A DNA stretch of 43,939 nt from an uncultured Eubacterium sp. GTDB lineage: Bacteria; Bacillota; Clostridia; Lachnospirales; Lachnospiraceae. The stretch spans positions 1 through 43,939 of the forward strand of contig CAJUDA010000027.1 in NCBI GenBank assembly GCA_910584875.1, given 5' to 3'. The notes beneath the pieces were generated by a model. The model was not told the origin of the DNA, searched no databases, and saw only the letters and a list, made by a program, of their open reading frames with translations. Made by a program: the position numbers and the translations under genes. This document shows, one piece after another, positions 16,743-24,263 of the stretch. Positions within the stretch are counted from its first letter, which is position 1, and each line of letters opens with the position of its first letter.

Positions 16743-17402
16743 ATGGATGGTATATATACAGATATTTATGAAAAACTGTCCACGCTGCAATGGCTTATGA
16801 AACGCCGGCAGATGTTCAGTCAGGCAGAATCCGGACCCTTTGCTGATTCGACAAGGGGGCAGGGCCGCGTTCTTGCTATGCTGAAAATCCAGCCGGAAAT
16901 TACGACGAAGGATTTGTCCTATCTTCTGGGAATCAGACAGCAGTCGCTGAACGAATTGCTGAACAAGCTGGAAAAATGCAGTTATGTGGAGCGCAGGCCA
17001 TCTGAAACAGACAGGCGGGTCATGGTTGTTCATTTGACGGAAAAGGGAAAACAAGTACAGCAGCCTGCATCGGACTATCATGAAATCCTCGGTTGCTTAT
17101 CACAGGAGGAACTGCAGCAGTTCGGGAATTATTTAGACCGTATTATTGTGGCTTTCCGAACGGAGGAGGGCGCCTGCGGTGAGGAAACGGTTATGGAGGA
17201 CTGGATGGAAAAAGCGAAAGAGCGTATGGGTGAAGAACAGTTTGAACAGCTGCTATCCATGCGGGAGAGGGCATTTGGTTCCTTTAGGCGGGGAAAAAGA
17301 CCTGCGGATATACCGGGAGCAGAGCGCTTCTCACCAGATTATGATGGTCCTGTTCCGGACAGAAGTGAATTTGGCAGATTCGGCACCAAAGAAAGAAAAT
17401 AG
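16743..17402 (+). CDS. MarR-family transcriptional regulator
   Basis: A 219-residue protein with a winged helix (about 30-105): ARGQGRVLAMLKIQPEI-type entry, recognition helix segment TTKDLSYLLGIRQQSLNELLNKLE, and wing ERRPSETDRRVMVVHLTEKG. This is typical of MarR. The C-terminal 70 residues are an extension beyond the usual 140-150-residue family length, charged and predicted helical. It is the first gene of an operon with drug-type ABC transporters, so it probably represses them until a toxic ligand binds. GGGGAGGGG precedes the ATG. Confidence 0.92.
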   Translation: MDGIYTDIYEKLSTLQWLMKRRQMFSQAESGPFADSTRGQGRVLAMLKIQPEITTKDLSYLLGIRQQSLNELLNKLEKCSYVERRPSETDRRVMVVHLTEKGKQVQQPASDYHEILGCLSQEELQQFGNYLDRIIVAFRTEEGACGEETVMEDWMEKAKERMGEEQFEQLLSMRERAFGSFRRGKRPADIPGAERFSPDYDGPVPDRSEFGRFGTKERK

Positions 17403-17434
17403 AATATTAAAGGCACCATAATCTTTATGGAGAT

Positions 17435-17474
17435 AAGTCCTATGCGGGGTAACCTGCATAGGACTTAATTTTTT
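17435..17474 (+). terminator. terminator/attenuator between marR and the ABC genes
   Basis: AAGTCCTATGC (17435-17445) is perfectly complementary to GCATAGGACTT (17456-17466), an 11-bp stem with a 10-base loop, followed by AATTTTTT. It sits directly before the ribosome binding site of the first ABC gene. No separate promoter is obvious between it and that gene. Confidence 0.85.
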
Positions 17475-17487
17475 AGGAGGTAATAAC

Positions 17488-18405
17488 ATGAACCCAATCA
17501 TACAAGTTGAGCATTTCTCTAAAAAATATGGGGATTTTACAGCGGTGGATAACATTTCCTTCACCGTAGACGAGGGAAGTATTTTTGCGTTCCTTGGCCC
17601 CAATGGCGCAGGCAAAAGCACGACCATAAATACCCTGTGTACGATCCTTGACAAAACGGAGGGCAGTCTGATGATCAACGGTCATGATGTCTGCAGGGAA
17701 CGAAGTCTGGTGCGGAAGGACATTGGAATCGTTTTTCAGGATTCTACTCTGGACACCCAAATGACAGTGGAAGAAAATTTAAAATACCATTGTAGCTTCT
17801 ACAAAGTGCCGAAGAATGAGGTGCGGGAGCGTATCGACTTTGCCCTTGATCTGGTGGAACTTACAGAATGGAGGCGTGCGGCGGTAGGCAGTCTGTCCGG
17901 CGGTATGAAACGGCGTGCTGAGATTGCCAGAGGGCTGGTGCATGACCCAAAAGTTTTGTTTCTGGATGAACCTACTACTGGTCTGGATCCGCAGACCAGG
18001 GCTAATGTCTGGGAATACATCCAGCGGCTTCAAAAGCAGAAAAATATGACAATCTTTCTTACCACCCACTATATGGACGAGGCGGAGGTCTGTTCAAAAA
18101 TTGTCATAATGGACCACGGAAAGATCGTTGCCCACGATACGCCAGAGAACTTAAAACACCAATATACCGGCACGGAGGTGGATGTTGTCTGCACACAGAC
18201 CGGAACGCTCATGGCTGCATTGCAGGAAAGGGATGTTTCCTGTCGGAAAGACGGGAACAAGCTGGTTTTCCATACAAAAAAAGCGCCTGCCGCATTGGAA
18301 ATTTTATCAGCACACAAGGCTGCAATCACAGACTTTGAAGTAAAAAATGGGACGCTGAATGAAGTGTTCCTGGCAATTACAGGAAAGGAGATTCGAGAAT
18401 CATGA
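17488..18405 (+). CDS. ABC transporter ATP-binding protein (DrrA-like)
   Basis: A 305-residue ATPase with Walker A GPNGAGKS (about 32-39), signature LSGGMKRR, Walker B VLFLDEPTTGLDP and an H-loop TTHYMDEAE. A C-terminal extension of about 80 residues is typical of the DrrA/daunorubicin-resistance type. It partners with the permease encoded next, whose start overlaps its stop by 4 bases. AGGAGG precedes the ATG. The substrate is probably a hydrophobic drug or peptide, inferred from the family and the MarR regulator. Confidence 0.93.
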   Translation: MNPIIQVEHFSKKYGDFTAVDNISFTVDEGSIFAFLGPNGAGKSTTINTLCTILDKTEGSLMINGHDVCRERSLVRKDIGIVFQDSTLDTQMTVEENLKYHCSFYKVPKNEVRERIDFALDLVELTEWRRAAVGSLSGGMKRRAEIARGLVHDPKVLFLDEPTTGLDPQTRANVWEYIQRLQKQKNMTIFLTTHYMDEAEVCSKIVIMDHGKIVAHDTPENLKHQYTGTEVDVVCTQTGTLMAALQERDVSCRKDGNKLVFHTKKAPAALEILSAHKAAITDFEVKNGTLNEVFLAITGKEIRES

Positions 18406-19247
18406 ACCCAATTACAGCGATTGTACAAAGAAATTTACTGAATTATGTCAGGAGCAGGGGACGGGTATTGGGCTCGCTCTTTATGTCCATGTTTATGCTG
18501 GTAATGTTCTCATTCCTGATGAAATCTTCCATGGGAGGCCTTGACGCGCCAATGCCTTACCTGATTTCTGGTGTAATTATCATGAGCGTGTTTCAGGTCA
18601 GTGTCAACAATTCCTCTGATATCCTGTCTGACATTTCCAGCGGCTATATGAAAGAGGTTCTGGTTGCACCTATTGCACGGACGCAGATTTCCATGGGACA
18701 CATTATGTCGGGGGCAGTCATCGCCACGCTGCAGGGCGTCGTTACTATGATCTGCGGCATCGTTCTTGGACTACGGGTCAACGTTTTGCAGATTTTGCTT
18801 CTGGCTGTGGTCATGCTGGTTTCCGCTATGGCATTTAGTGCCATCGGCCTGTTTTTAGCTACGGTTTCCCGCAACTCCCCTGCCTTTCAGACTATCAGCT
18901 CTATGATTATGATGCCCCTGACCTTTGTTTCCGGCGCATATATCCCTACTACCATTATACCTGGTTTCCTCCTGCCCATCGTCTACCTGAATCCGCTGAC
19001 CTATACAACTTCTATCTTCCGTTATATCGCCCTGGGGGCGCACACGCTGACCACAGAGGAACTGGCGGAGCAGGGCATGGCGTTTTCGATTGGCGGATTT
19101 GTTATCACGCCGCTGATGGGGCTGGCAATTACAATTTTGATTGGTGCCTTTTTCTTTGCGCTGTGTGTCCATAAATTTAACCGGGCAGACTTCTCCACCA
19201 TTAAGGTCGCTGCAGGGATGCGGGGCGGCGTTCCGGTGGGGAGGTAG
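18402..19247 (+). CDS. ABC-2 type transporter permease (DrrB-like)
   Basis: A 281-residue protein with about six membrane segments and the ABC-2 layout. An N-terminal amphipathic entry (ITAIVQRNLLNYVRSRGR) is followed by the coupling region and the conserved segment MMPLTFVSGAYIPTTIIPGFLLPIVYLNPLTY between the late helices. It is translationally coupled to the upstream ATPase and pairs with it as an exporter. Confidence 0.92.
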   Translation: MNPITAIVQRNLLNYVRSRGRVLGSLFMSMFMLVMFSFLMKSSMGGLDAPMPYLISGVIIMSVFQVSVNNSSDILSDISSGYMKEVLVAPIARTQISMGHIMSGAVIATLQGVVTMICGIVLGLRVNVLQILLLAVVMLVSAMAFSAIGLFLATVSRNSPAFQTISSMIMMPLTFVSGAYIPTTIIPGFLLPIVYLNPLTYTTSIFRYIALGAHTLTTEELAEQGMAFSIGGFVITPLMGLAITILIGAFFFALCVHKFNRADFSTIKVAAGMRGGVPVGR

Positions 19248-19250
19248 TTT

Positions 19251-20132
19251 ATGGAGTTGCAATTTGAAAATATCACAAAAAACTTTAAGGGCAAAAAGAT
19301 CCTAAAAGGGATTTCACTCACCATGGGGACAGGGGTCTACGGTCTTCTTGGTCCCAACGGAGCAGGAAAGACCACTATGATCCGGATACTGGCTGATGTG
19401 CTGCGTCCCACAAAAGGGAGTGTCTTGTATGACGGAAAAGATATTCATACTGTGGGTGATGACTATCGGGCGAAAATCGGGTATCTGCCCCAGGATGTCA
19501 GTTTTTACAGTGACTTTACCGGCAGAGATTACCTGGAATACTCAGCGGCACTGAAAGGAATGGAGAAAACTCACGCAAAAAGGCAGATTGAGAAATTGGC
19601 ACACAGTGTCGGCTTGTCGGACGATCTGAATCGGAAATGCACCGCCTATTCCGGCGGGATGCAGCGCAGGCTGGGCATTGCCCAGGCACTTCTGGACGAT
19701 CCGGAGATTTTGATCCTGGATGAGCCCACCTCCGGTCTTGACCCCTATGAGCGGATCAAGTTCCGCAATATTATCTCCGCCTATGCAAAGGACCGCCTGG
19801 TGCTGCTTTCCACCCATATTGTATCCGATGTGGAGCAGATTGCTGCACATATCATGATGATGGAGTATGGCGTCATCCAGCACATTCACACGGGAAGAGA
19901 ATATATCAATATGATGGAGGGGCGGGTCTGGCTCGTAGAAATGTCCGCCGGGCAGCTTGTGGACTATCAAAACCAGGCTGTCATCAGCAATGTCAGGGCG
20001 AAAGACGATCGTATGGAGGTCCGCATCATTGAGGAAACTAAGCCTGATTGTGATGCAGTACAGGCTGTACCAACACTGGAGGACGCTTACCTGTATCTCT
20101 TCAACTACCTGCCCGAAAAGTCCAGGAGGTGA
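19251..20132 (+). CDS. ABC transporter ATP-binding protein
   Basis: A 293-residue ATPase with Walker A GPNGAGKT (about 34-41), signature YSGGMQRR, Walker B ILILDEPTSGLDP and H-loop STHIVSD. The C-terminal region (about 215-293) is variable. It starts 4 bases after the previous permease with GGGGAGG upstream. Its natural partner is the permease encoded just downstream, which is broken, so this ATPase may now have no working channel. Confidence 0.92.
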   Translation: MELQFENITKNFKGKKILKGISLTMGTGVYGLLGPNGAGKTTMIRILADVLRPTKGSVLYDGKDIHTVGDDYRAKIGYLPQDVSFYSDFTGRDYLEYSAALKGMEKTHAKRQIEKLAHSVGLSDDLNRKCTAYSGGMQRRLGIAQALLDDPEILILDEPTSGLDPYERIKFRNIISAYAKDRLVLLSTHIVSDVEQIAAHIMMMEYGVIQHIHTGREYINMMEGRVWLVEMSAGQLVDYQNQAVISNVRAKDDRMEVRIIEETKPDCDAVQAVPTLEDAYLYLFNYLPEKSRR

Positions 20133-20136
20133 TGCT

Positions 20137-21013
20137 ATGTCGTTGTTTCAATTTGAACTGCGAAAGCTGCTGTTCAACAAAAAAATTTAATTTTGCTGCT
20201 TTGCCTGCTTATCCTTTACAGTGTGGTTGGCCTGACCTCTACCATGTTCCTGATCGGCGGCAATGACAGCTACCGCGCTTACGAGGAGTTAGCTGCTGAT
20301 TGGGAAGGGCCAATACCCTGCTATGGGAGAACCTGTGTGGCAACTGGGGAGAGCATCTGATGCAGTTTCTGCTGTTCGTGCCACTGACTTTTGTCATTGC
20401 CCCGGTTTTCGCTGTGGAACGATCCAGCGGTATGGATAATCTGATCTTAAGCTCCCGGAATGGCAGGCGGAAAATCGTCACAGCAAAAATAATGAGCGTA
20501 CTCGTAGCCTCCACTGTTGTGGTCGTGCTGTATCTGGCTGCTACTTTTATATTTGGTTTTCTGCCCCATGGGAGTTTCCACGGCTGGGACGCTGCCATTC
20601 AGTCCATTCCCACCTATGCCCGGTCCATGTTCCGATGGAATGTCTGGCAGCTTGCCGCTGTCGGAGCTGTGTGGCTTATTTTTACTGGTATGGTTTATAG
20701 TCTGATCATCTGCTTTATTTCCTCCCATATGAAAGGCCGGATGGGTACGGTGGGTGTAAGTCTGGCAGTTCTGTTTGTGAATGTAGGACTGGCGGCAATG
20801 GGCGATACCGTTACGCAGAGACTGGGGGTACTTGTGGATTTCGGTCTGGCAAATGTCACTTTGGCAAAAGAGGTATTCGGCGGCTATAAAGTTTTCCATA
20901 TATTCGGCATGAATGTCAGCTATCCGGTTATGGCGGTTTTTGTTTTAGCTGGCATTGCCGCTGCCGCTGTTTTTGGGATATATCGGGGGCAGAAAAGCAG
21001 AACAGTTGCATAA
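20137..21013 (+). pseudogene. broken ABC transporter permease
   Basis: The gene has a good start (ATG 20137, GGAGGTG upstream) but stops after 17 codons, right after a run of seven A (20180-20186). Shifting frame there restores a natural membrane segment (NLILLLCLLILYSVVGLTS) and continues for about 60 codons to near 20300. The reading then has to change frame again to reach the long C-terminal part (about 20303-21013), which has five hydrophobic segments and ends at TAA 21013. The extracytoplasmic part between the first and second membrane segments looks too short, so a deletion near 20300 is likely as well. A sequencing error could explain the A-run shift but not easily both. Confidence 0.75.
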
Positions 21014-21033
21014 CAATGATTTATAAGAAAGAA

Positions 21034-21070
21034 ATCCCCTGTGGCGAAAAGGCCGACAGGGGATATTTTG
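21034..21070 (+). terminator. terminator of the marR-ABC operon
   Basis: ATCCCCTGT (21034-21042) pairs with ACAGGGGAT (21056-21064) and is followed by ATTTTG. It lies 20 bases after the broken permease. Confidence 0.8.
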
Positions 21071-21132
21071 TAGATCGATTAACTGGAAGTTATACTATTA
21101 ATTCCGCATTCTTTTGAGTCTCTGTCTTTTTT

Positions 21133-21528
21133 CTAATCCAGTTTTTTATGGATGAACTGGTCCCACCTGCTGTCATCTTCATCCTCAAAGTCATCGTCGT
21201 CATCCTCTTCACCTTCGATGATTACATTGTCGTCCTCGTCCTCTTCAAACTCAGCATCGGTGATTTCCTGCAGAACCGCTAACAATTCATCCAGAAGCTC
21301 TTCATCGTCGACGATATCAAATTCAAACTCAGTTTCTTTCTTTTTGACTTTTGCATTCAAGGTGAAGAAATAAACTTCATTTTCTTCGTTGTCAATTTCG
21401 GCAAAAGCGGCGTAATCCTGTTCATTGTATTCAAAGACACAGACCAGCTGGCACTCCATGCTTTCGCCGTCCTCGGATTCGATCGTGATGACCGCATCTT
21501 CCAGAGCGCTATAATCAATATCTGACAT
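21133..21528 (-). CDS. DUF1292 family protein
   Basis: A 131-residue acidic protein. The N-terminal 90 residues have the DUF1292 pattern (VITIESEDGESMECQLVCVFEYNEQDYAAF with a following strand YFF). The C-terminus is an extreme Asp/Glu tail (about 95-120) followed by a short basic end. The family is common in Firmicutes and its role is unknown. AGGAGGGATT precedes the ATG. A 7-bp inverted repeat CTCAACG/CGTTGAG lies in its upstream region (21550-21567). Confidence 0.88.
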   Translation of the reverse strand: MSDIDYSALEDAVITIESEDGESMECQLVCVFEYNEQDYAAFAEIDNEENEVYFFTLNAKVKKKETEFEFDIVDDEELLDELLAVLQEITDAEFEEDEDDNVIIEGEEDDDDDFEDEDDSRWDQFIHKKLD

Positions 21529-21609
21529 TTCTTAATCCCTCCTGTATTACTCAACGGTGTCGTTGAGCCTGAATACAACAACTGTATCATGTTTGTGAGA
21601 GAAATGCAA

Positions 21610-23622
21610 CTATTTCGCTTTTTTCCAAGTATTTATATCATAAACTTCTATTCCACCCTTTGTATCCGCATCTACGATATAGAAATATTCTCCGATCCGC
21701 AGCCCTCTTATATTCTCTATGCTGGAATTTTTGGAAAGCCGGGCATCGAGAACCTTTTTCAGTTTTCCCTTATGATATCGGTACACGATATAATAGGTTT
21801 TCTGGTTGGTCGCACCTGTTTCATCCGAATCATCATATTTCCAGGTTTCGACGGCAAGTCCGATCAGTCCCCGTTCCTCATCGACAAAGACGCATTTGTG
21901 GTTGTCGCCGGCATATGATTCCGTAGATTCTGAGCCGGATTTTTCCAGTTTCTTGTCGATTTCACGGATCTTATAATCGTCTCCGATAGAAAACAGGGAG
22001 AGCTTTACCCTTTCATTGGCGCCGGAGGAGGATCCGATCCCGATCAGTTTATCCTTTCCAAAGGAATGCAGGTAGGAAGAAAAGCCCGGCAGCTTGAGTT
22101 CGGATTTAAGTACCGGTTTTTTCGGGTTACTGATATCCACGGCAAAGACAGGGTCAGTGTTGCGGAATGTGACAAAATATGCCATATTGTCGATATAATA
22201 GGACGAATAGATCGTTTCATCCACGCCCAGGTCGGAGATCTCACCGATCGGTTTCAGGTTCTGGTCCAGGACACAAAGTCCGTTAGTAGTCCGGTCCGGT
22301 TTTTCCCTTGTGTAGACAAAGACAAAATTCCCTTTGTATTCGTGCATATAATAAGAGTCATTGATCGCTCCACGGATTTTTGTATTGCCACAGAAGGAAA
22401 ACTTTCCCTTGTTATAGGAATACTTCACAATGGCTGATTTCCCGGTCCCCTCCCACCAGTTGCCGGGATTCACGGCATAGATGTGTTCCTGGTTCATGTA
22501 ATAGGTATTAAAATTGCCGAGGACCGCCTGGGAGTCTGCAAAATCATTGTGGTCATCCAGTTTCAGGGATGTCATGACCATATAGGAGTCGCCGCCCTTT
22601 TTTCCGGCAAGACGGATTTTATCAGCGGGCACCAATTTGTTGTTAGCCTTCGGGACGAATTCCTCCGGCTGGTCTTTTTTATACTCCAGACTGTTGACGG
22701 AGTAATTGGTGAATGTGTATACATATCCGCCGCTGATGCGGGAGGTATTAAAACTGCCGCTCTGTTTCAGCTGCCGGATCTGTTCTGGAGCCGCCGGGTC
22801 ACTGAGGTCATACAGGGTGATGTGGCTCTGCGTGGAGTTCCGGGATATGGTCTCCACGTCTTCCCAGAGCCGGTCTTCTGCGATCGAATTACTGTCTTCT
22901 TCTTCCCACAGGTTCCCGATGGCGATGAGTGTGTTTCCCTCAATATACAATTCACTGCAGTCTGCCTGTGAGAGCTGGATCATTGACAGTTCTTCCACAT
23001 GGGCGCCCTCTGCCTTGTAGATTCTGACAGAAGAACCAAAAACCCCTTCCTTCACAGTGAAAATATGTTTCCCGTCAGTTTTGACGATATCGCCTTCCAT
23101 GACACCGTTTACCTGGGTATCTGTTTCTGAATGATCGGCTGCCTCCCGGGTTGCATCATCCGAGATGCTTTCTGCTGCTTTTTTTGTAGGTGCGCTCCCG
23201 GAGGACTTCTCACTCTCGGAGGCAATGTCTTCCATAAAATTCAGACCATCTTTGTCGTTGCTGGAATATTTGTCCTGTTCTTTATGATATCCGGTGATGG
23301 CGTCATAGATCTCATCATAGGTGACGCCGCTTTTTTCTTCATTGTCAGCGATGGTCGTTTCTTCGACGATCGGTGCGTGCATGTCGTTTTCCATTTCCCT
23401 GACCTGGGAGAGATAGGTGAACATGGGCACAAGTCCCACGACACAGAGAACAGCAATCGCGGCTGCCGCTGTCAGGATGGAGCGGCGGTGCGCGGTAAAT
23501 CGCGGATGGTTCTGTGTTTTGTTTTTCAGTTTTTCTTCGATCTGGTCCGGCTGCAGAGTATCTGGCACCGGTATATCTGCTGATTTTTTTCGCAGTGTAT
23601 CACGAATTTCCTGATTATCCAT
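21610..23622 (-). CDS. membrane-anchored beta-propeller protein, possible ECF anti-sigma/sensor
   Basis: A 670-residue protein. A cytoplasmic N-terminus (1-47) with IPVPDTLQPDQIEEKLKNK is followed by one membrane segment (about 48-70). A large extracytoplasmic region then follows: an acidic, Ser-rich stalk (about 75-165) and a beta-propeller (about 165-665) of the C-terminal-propeller family found in Firmicutes. Repeats such as DISNPKKPVLKSELKLPGF and LYDLSDPAAPEQIRQLKQSG mark propeller blades. It follows an ECF sigma gene by 14 bases. The short N-terminal segment resembles the cytoplasmic anchor of anti-sigma factors, so a sensor role is plausible but unproven. AAAGGAAGG precedes the ATG. 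Confidence 0.85.
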   Translation of the reverse strand: MDNQEIRDTLRKKSADIPVPDTLQPDQIEEKLKNKTQNHPRFTAHRRSILTAAAAIAVLCVVGLVPMFTYLSQVREMENDMHAPIVEETTIADNEEKSGVTYDEIYDAITGYHKEQDKYSSNDKDGLNFMEDIASESEKSSGSAPTKKAAESISDDATREAADHSETDTQVNGVMEGDIVKTDGKHIFTVKEGVFGSSVRIYKAEGAHVEELSMIQLSQADCSELYIEGNTLIAIGNLWEEEDSNSIAEDRLWEDVETISRNSTQSHITLYDLSDPAAPEQIRQLKQSGSFNTSRISGGYVYTFTNYSVNSLEYKKDQPEEFVPKANNKLVPADKIRLAGKKGGDSYMVMTSLKLDDHNDFADSQAVLGNFNTYYMNQEHIYAVNPGNWWEGTGKSAIVKYSYNKGKFSFCGNTKIRGAINDSYYMHEYKGNFVFVYTREKPDRTTNGLCVLDQNLKPIGEISDLGVDETIYSSYYIDNMAYFVTFRNTDPVFAVDISNPKKPVLKSELKLPGFSSYLHSFGKDKLIGIGSSSGANERVKLSLFSIGDDYKIREIDKKLEKSGSESTESYAGDNHKCVFVDEERGLIGLAVETWKYDDSDETGATNQKTYYIVYRYHKGKLKKVLDARLSKNSSIENIRGLRIGEYFYIVDADTKGGIEVYDINTWKKAK

Positions 23623-23636
23623 ATCATCCTTCCTTT

Positions 23637-24152
23637 CTATTGTATTGAGCTGCCAATACTGTTCCGAAGCCGGGCGAAGGCGCGGCTTTTGATGGAGCGG
23701 ACGCTTCCCTCCCGCTTATGTATGACACTGGCGATTTCCCTGCTGTTGTATCCGGCGAAGACAGACAGGGTGATGACCAGACGTTCCTCATCTGAGAGAG
23801 GGGAGAGCAGTTCTGCCACCTCTGATGCTTCGTAGCCGTTTTCCTGCACGGCAGGTTCCTGCCAGTCGTGATCTTCCAGATAGGTGACAGATTTATTTAA
23901 CTGGGACCGGCATTCATTTGCCGTGATCTGGAAGAGCCAGCTTTTGAATGAATCATTCTTCCGCAGCTTCGGCAGGTTTTCATACGCTTTCAGAATAGCA
24001 GCGCTGACAGCGTCTTCTGCGGATACGGTACTCTTCATCAGACATACGGCAAACCGGTACAGATCGGTATAATAGGTTTCATATAGTGTGGCAAAGGCGT
24101 GGGAGTCACCGTTTTTCGCCCTGCCAACCAGCATCCATTCAGTATTTGTCAT
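23637..24152 (-). CDS. ECF-type RNA polymerase sigma factor
   Basis: A 171-residue sigma factor with region 2 (about 5-75; TLYETYYTDLYRFAVCLM, SAEDAVSAAILKAYENL, SFKSWLFQITANECR) and region 4 (about 110-165; LSDEERLVITLSVFAGYNSREIASVIHKREGSVRSIKSRA). The ATG at 24152 is chosen because GGAGG lies 5 bases upstream; an earlier ATG overlaps that site. It forms an operon with the membrane beta-propeller protein. A perfect 12-bp palindrome TTGCGTACGCAA (24175-24186) lies just upstream. Confidence 0.92.
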   Translation of the reverse strand: MTNTEWMLVGRAKNGDSHAFATLYETYYTDLYRFAVCLMKSTVSAEDAVSAAILKAYENLPKLRKNDSFKSWLFQITANECRSQLNKSVTYLEDHDWQEPAVQENGYEASEVAELLSPLSDEERLVITLSVFAGYNSREIASVIHKREGSVRSIKSRAFARLRNSIGSSIQ

Positions 24153-24263
24153 AGTTACCTCCATTCCGGAACTTTTGCGTACGCAATATTGATCGACAAT
24201 AATTAGATTCCTGAGATGGTAAAAGTGTTGCAGGAAAATTTTTCTTGTTTTATACTAAATATT

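Noticed and set aside
21152..21373. A Ser-rich frame opposite the DUF1292 gene
   Set aside because: It is the complement of the Asp/Glu tail codons (GAT/GAA read as TCA/TCT) and has no start signals.
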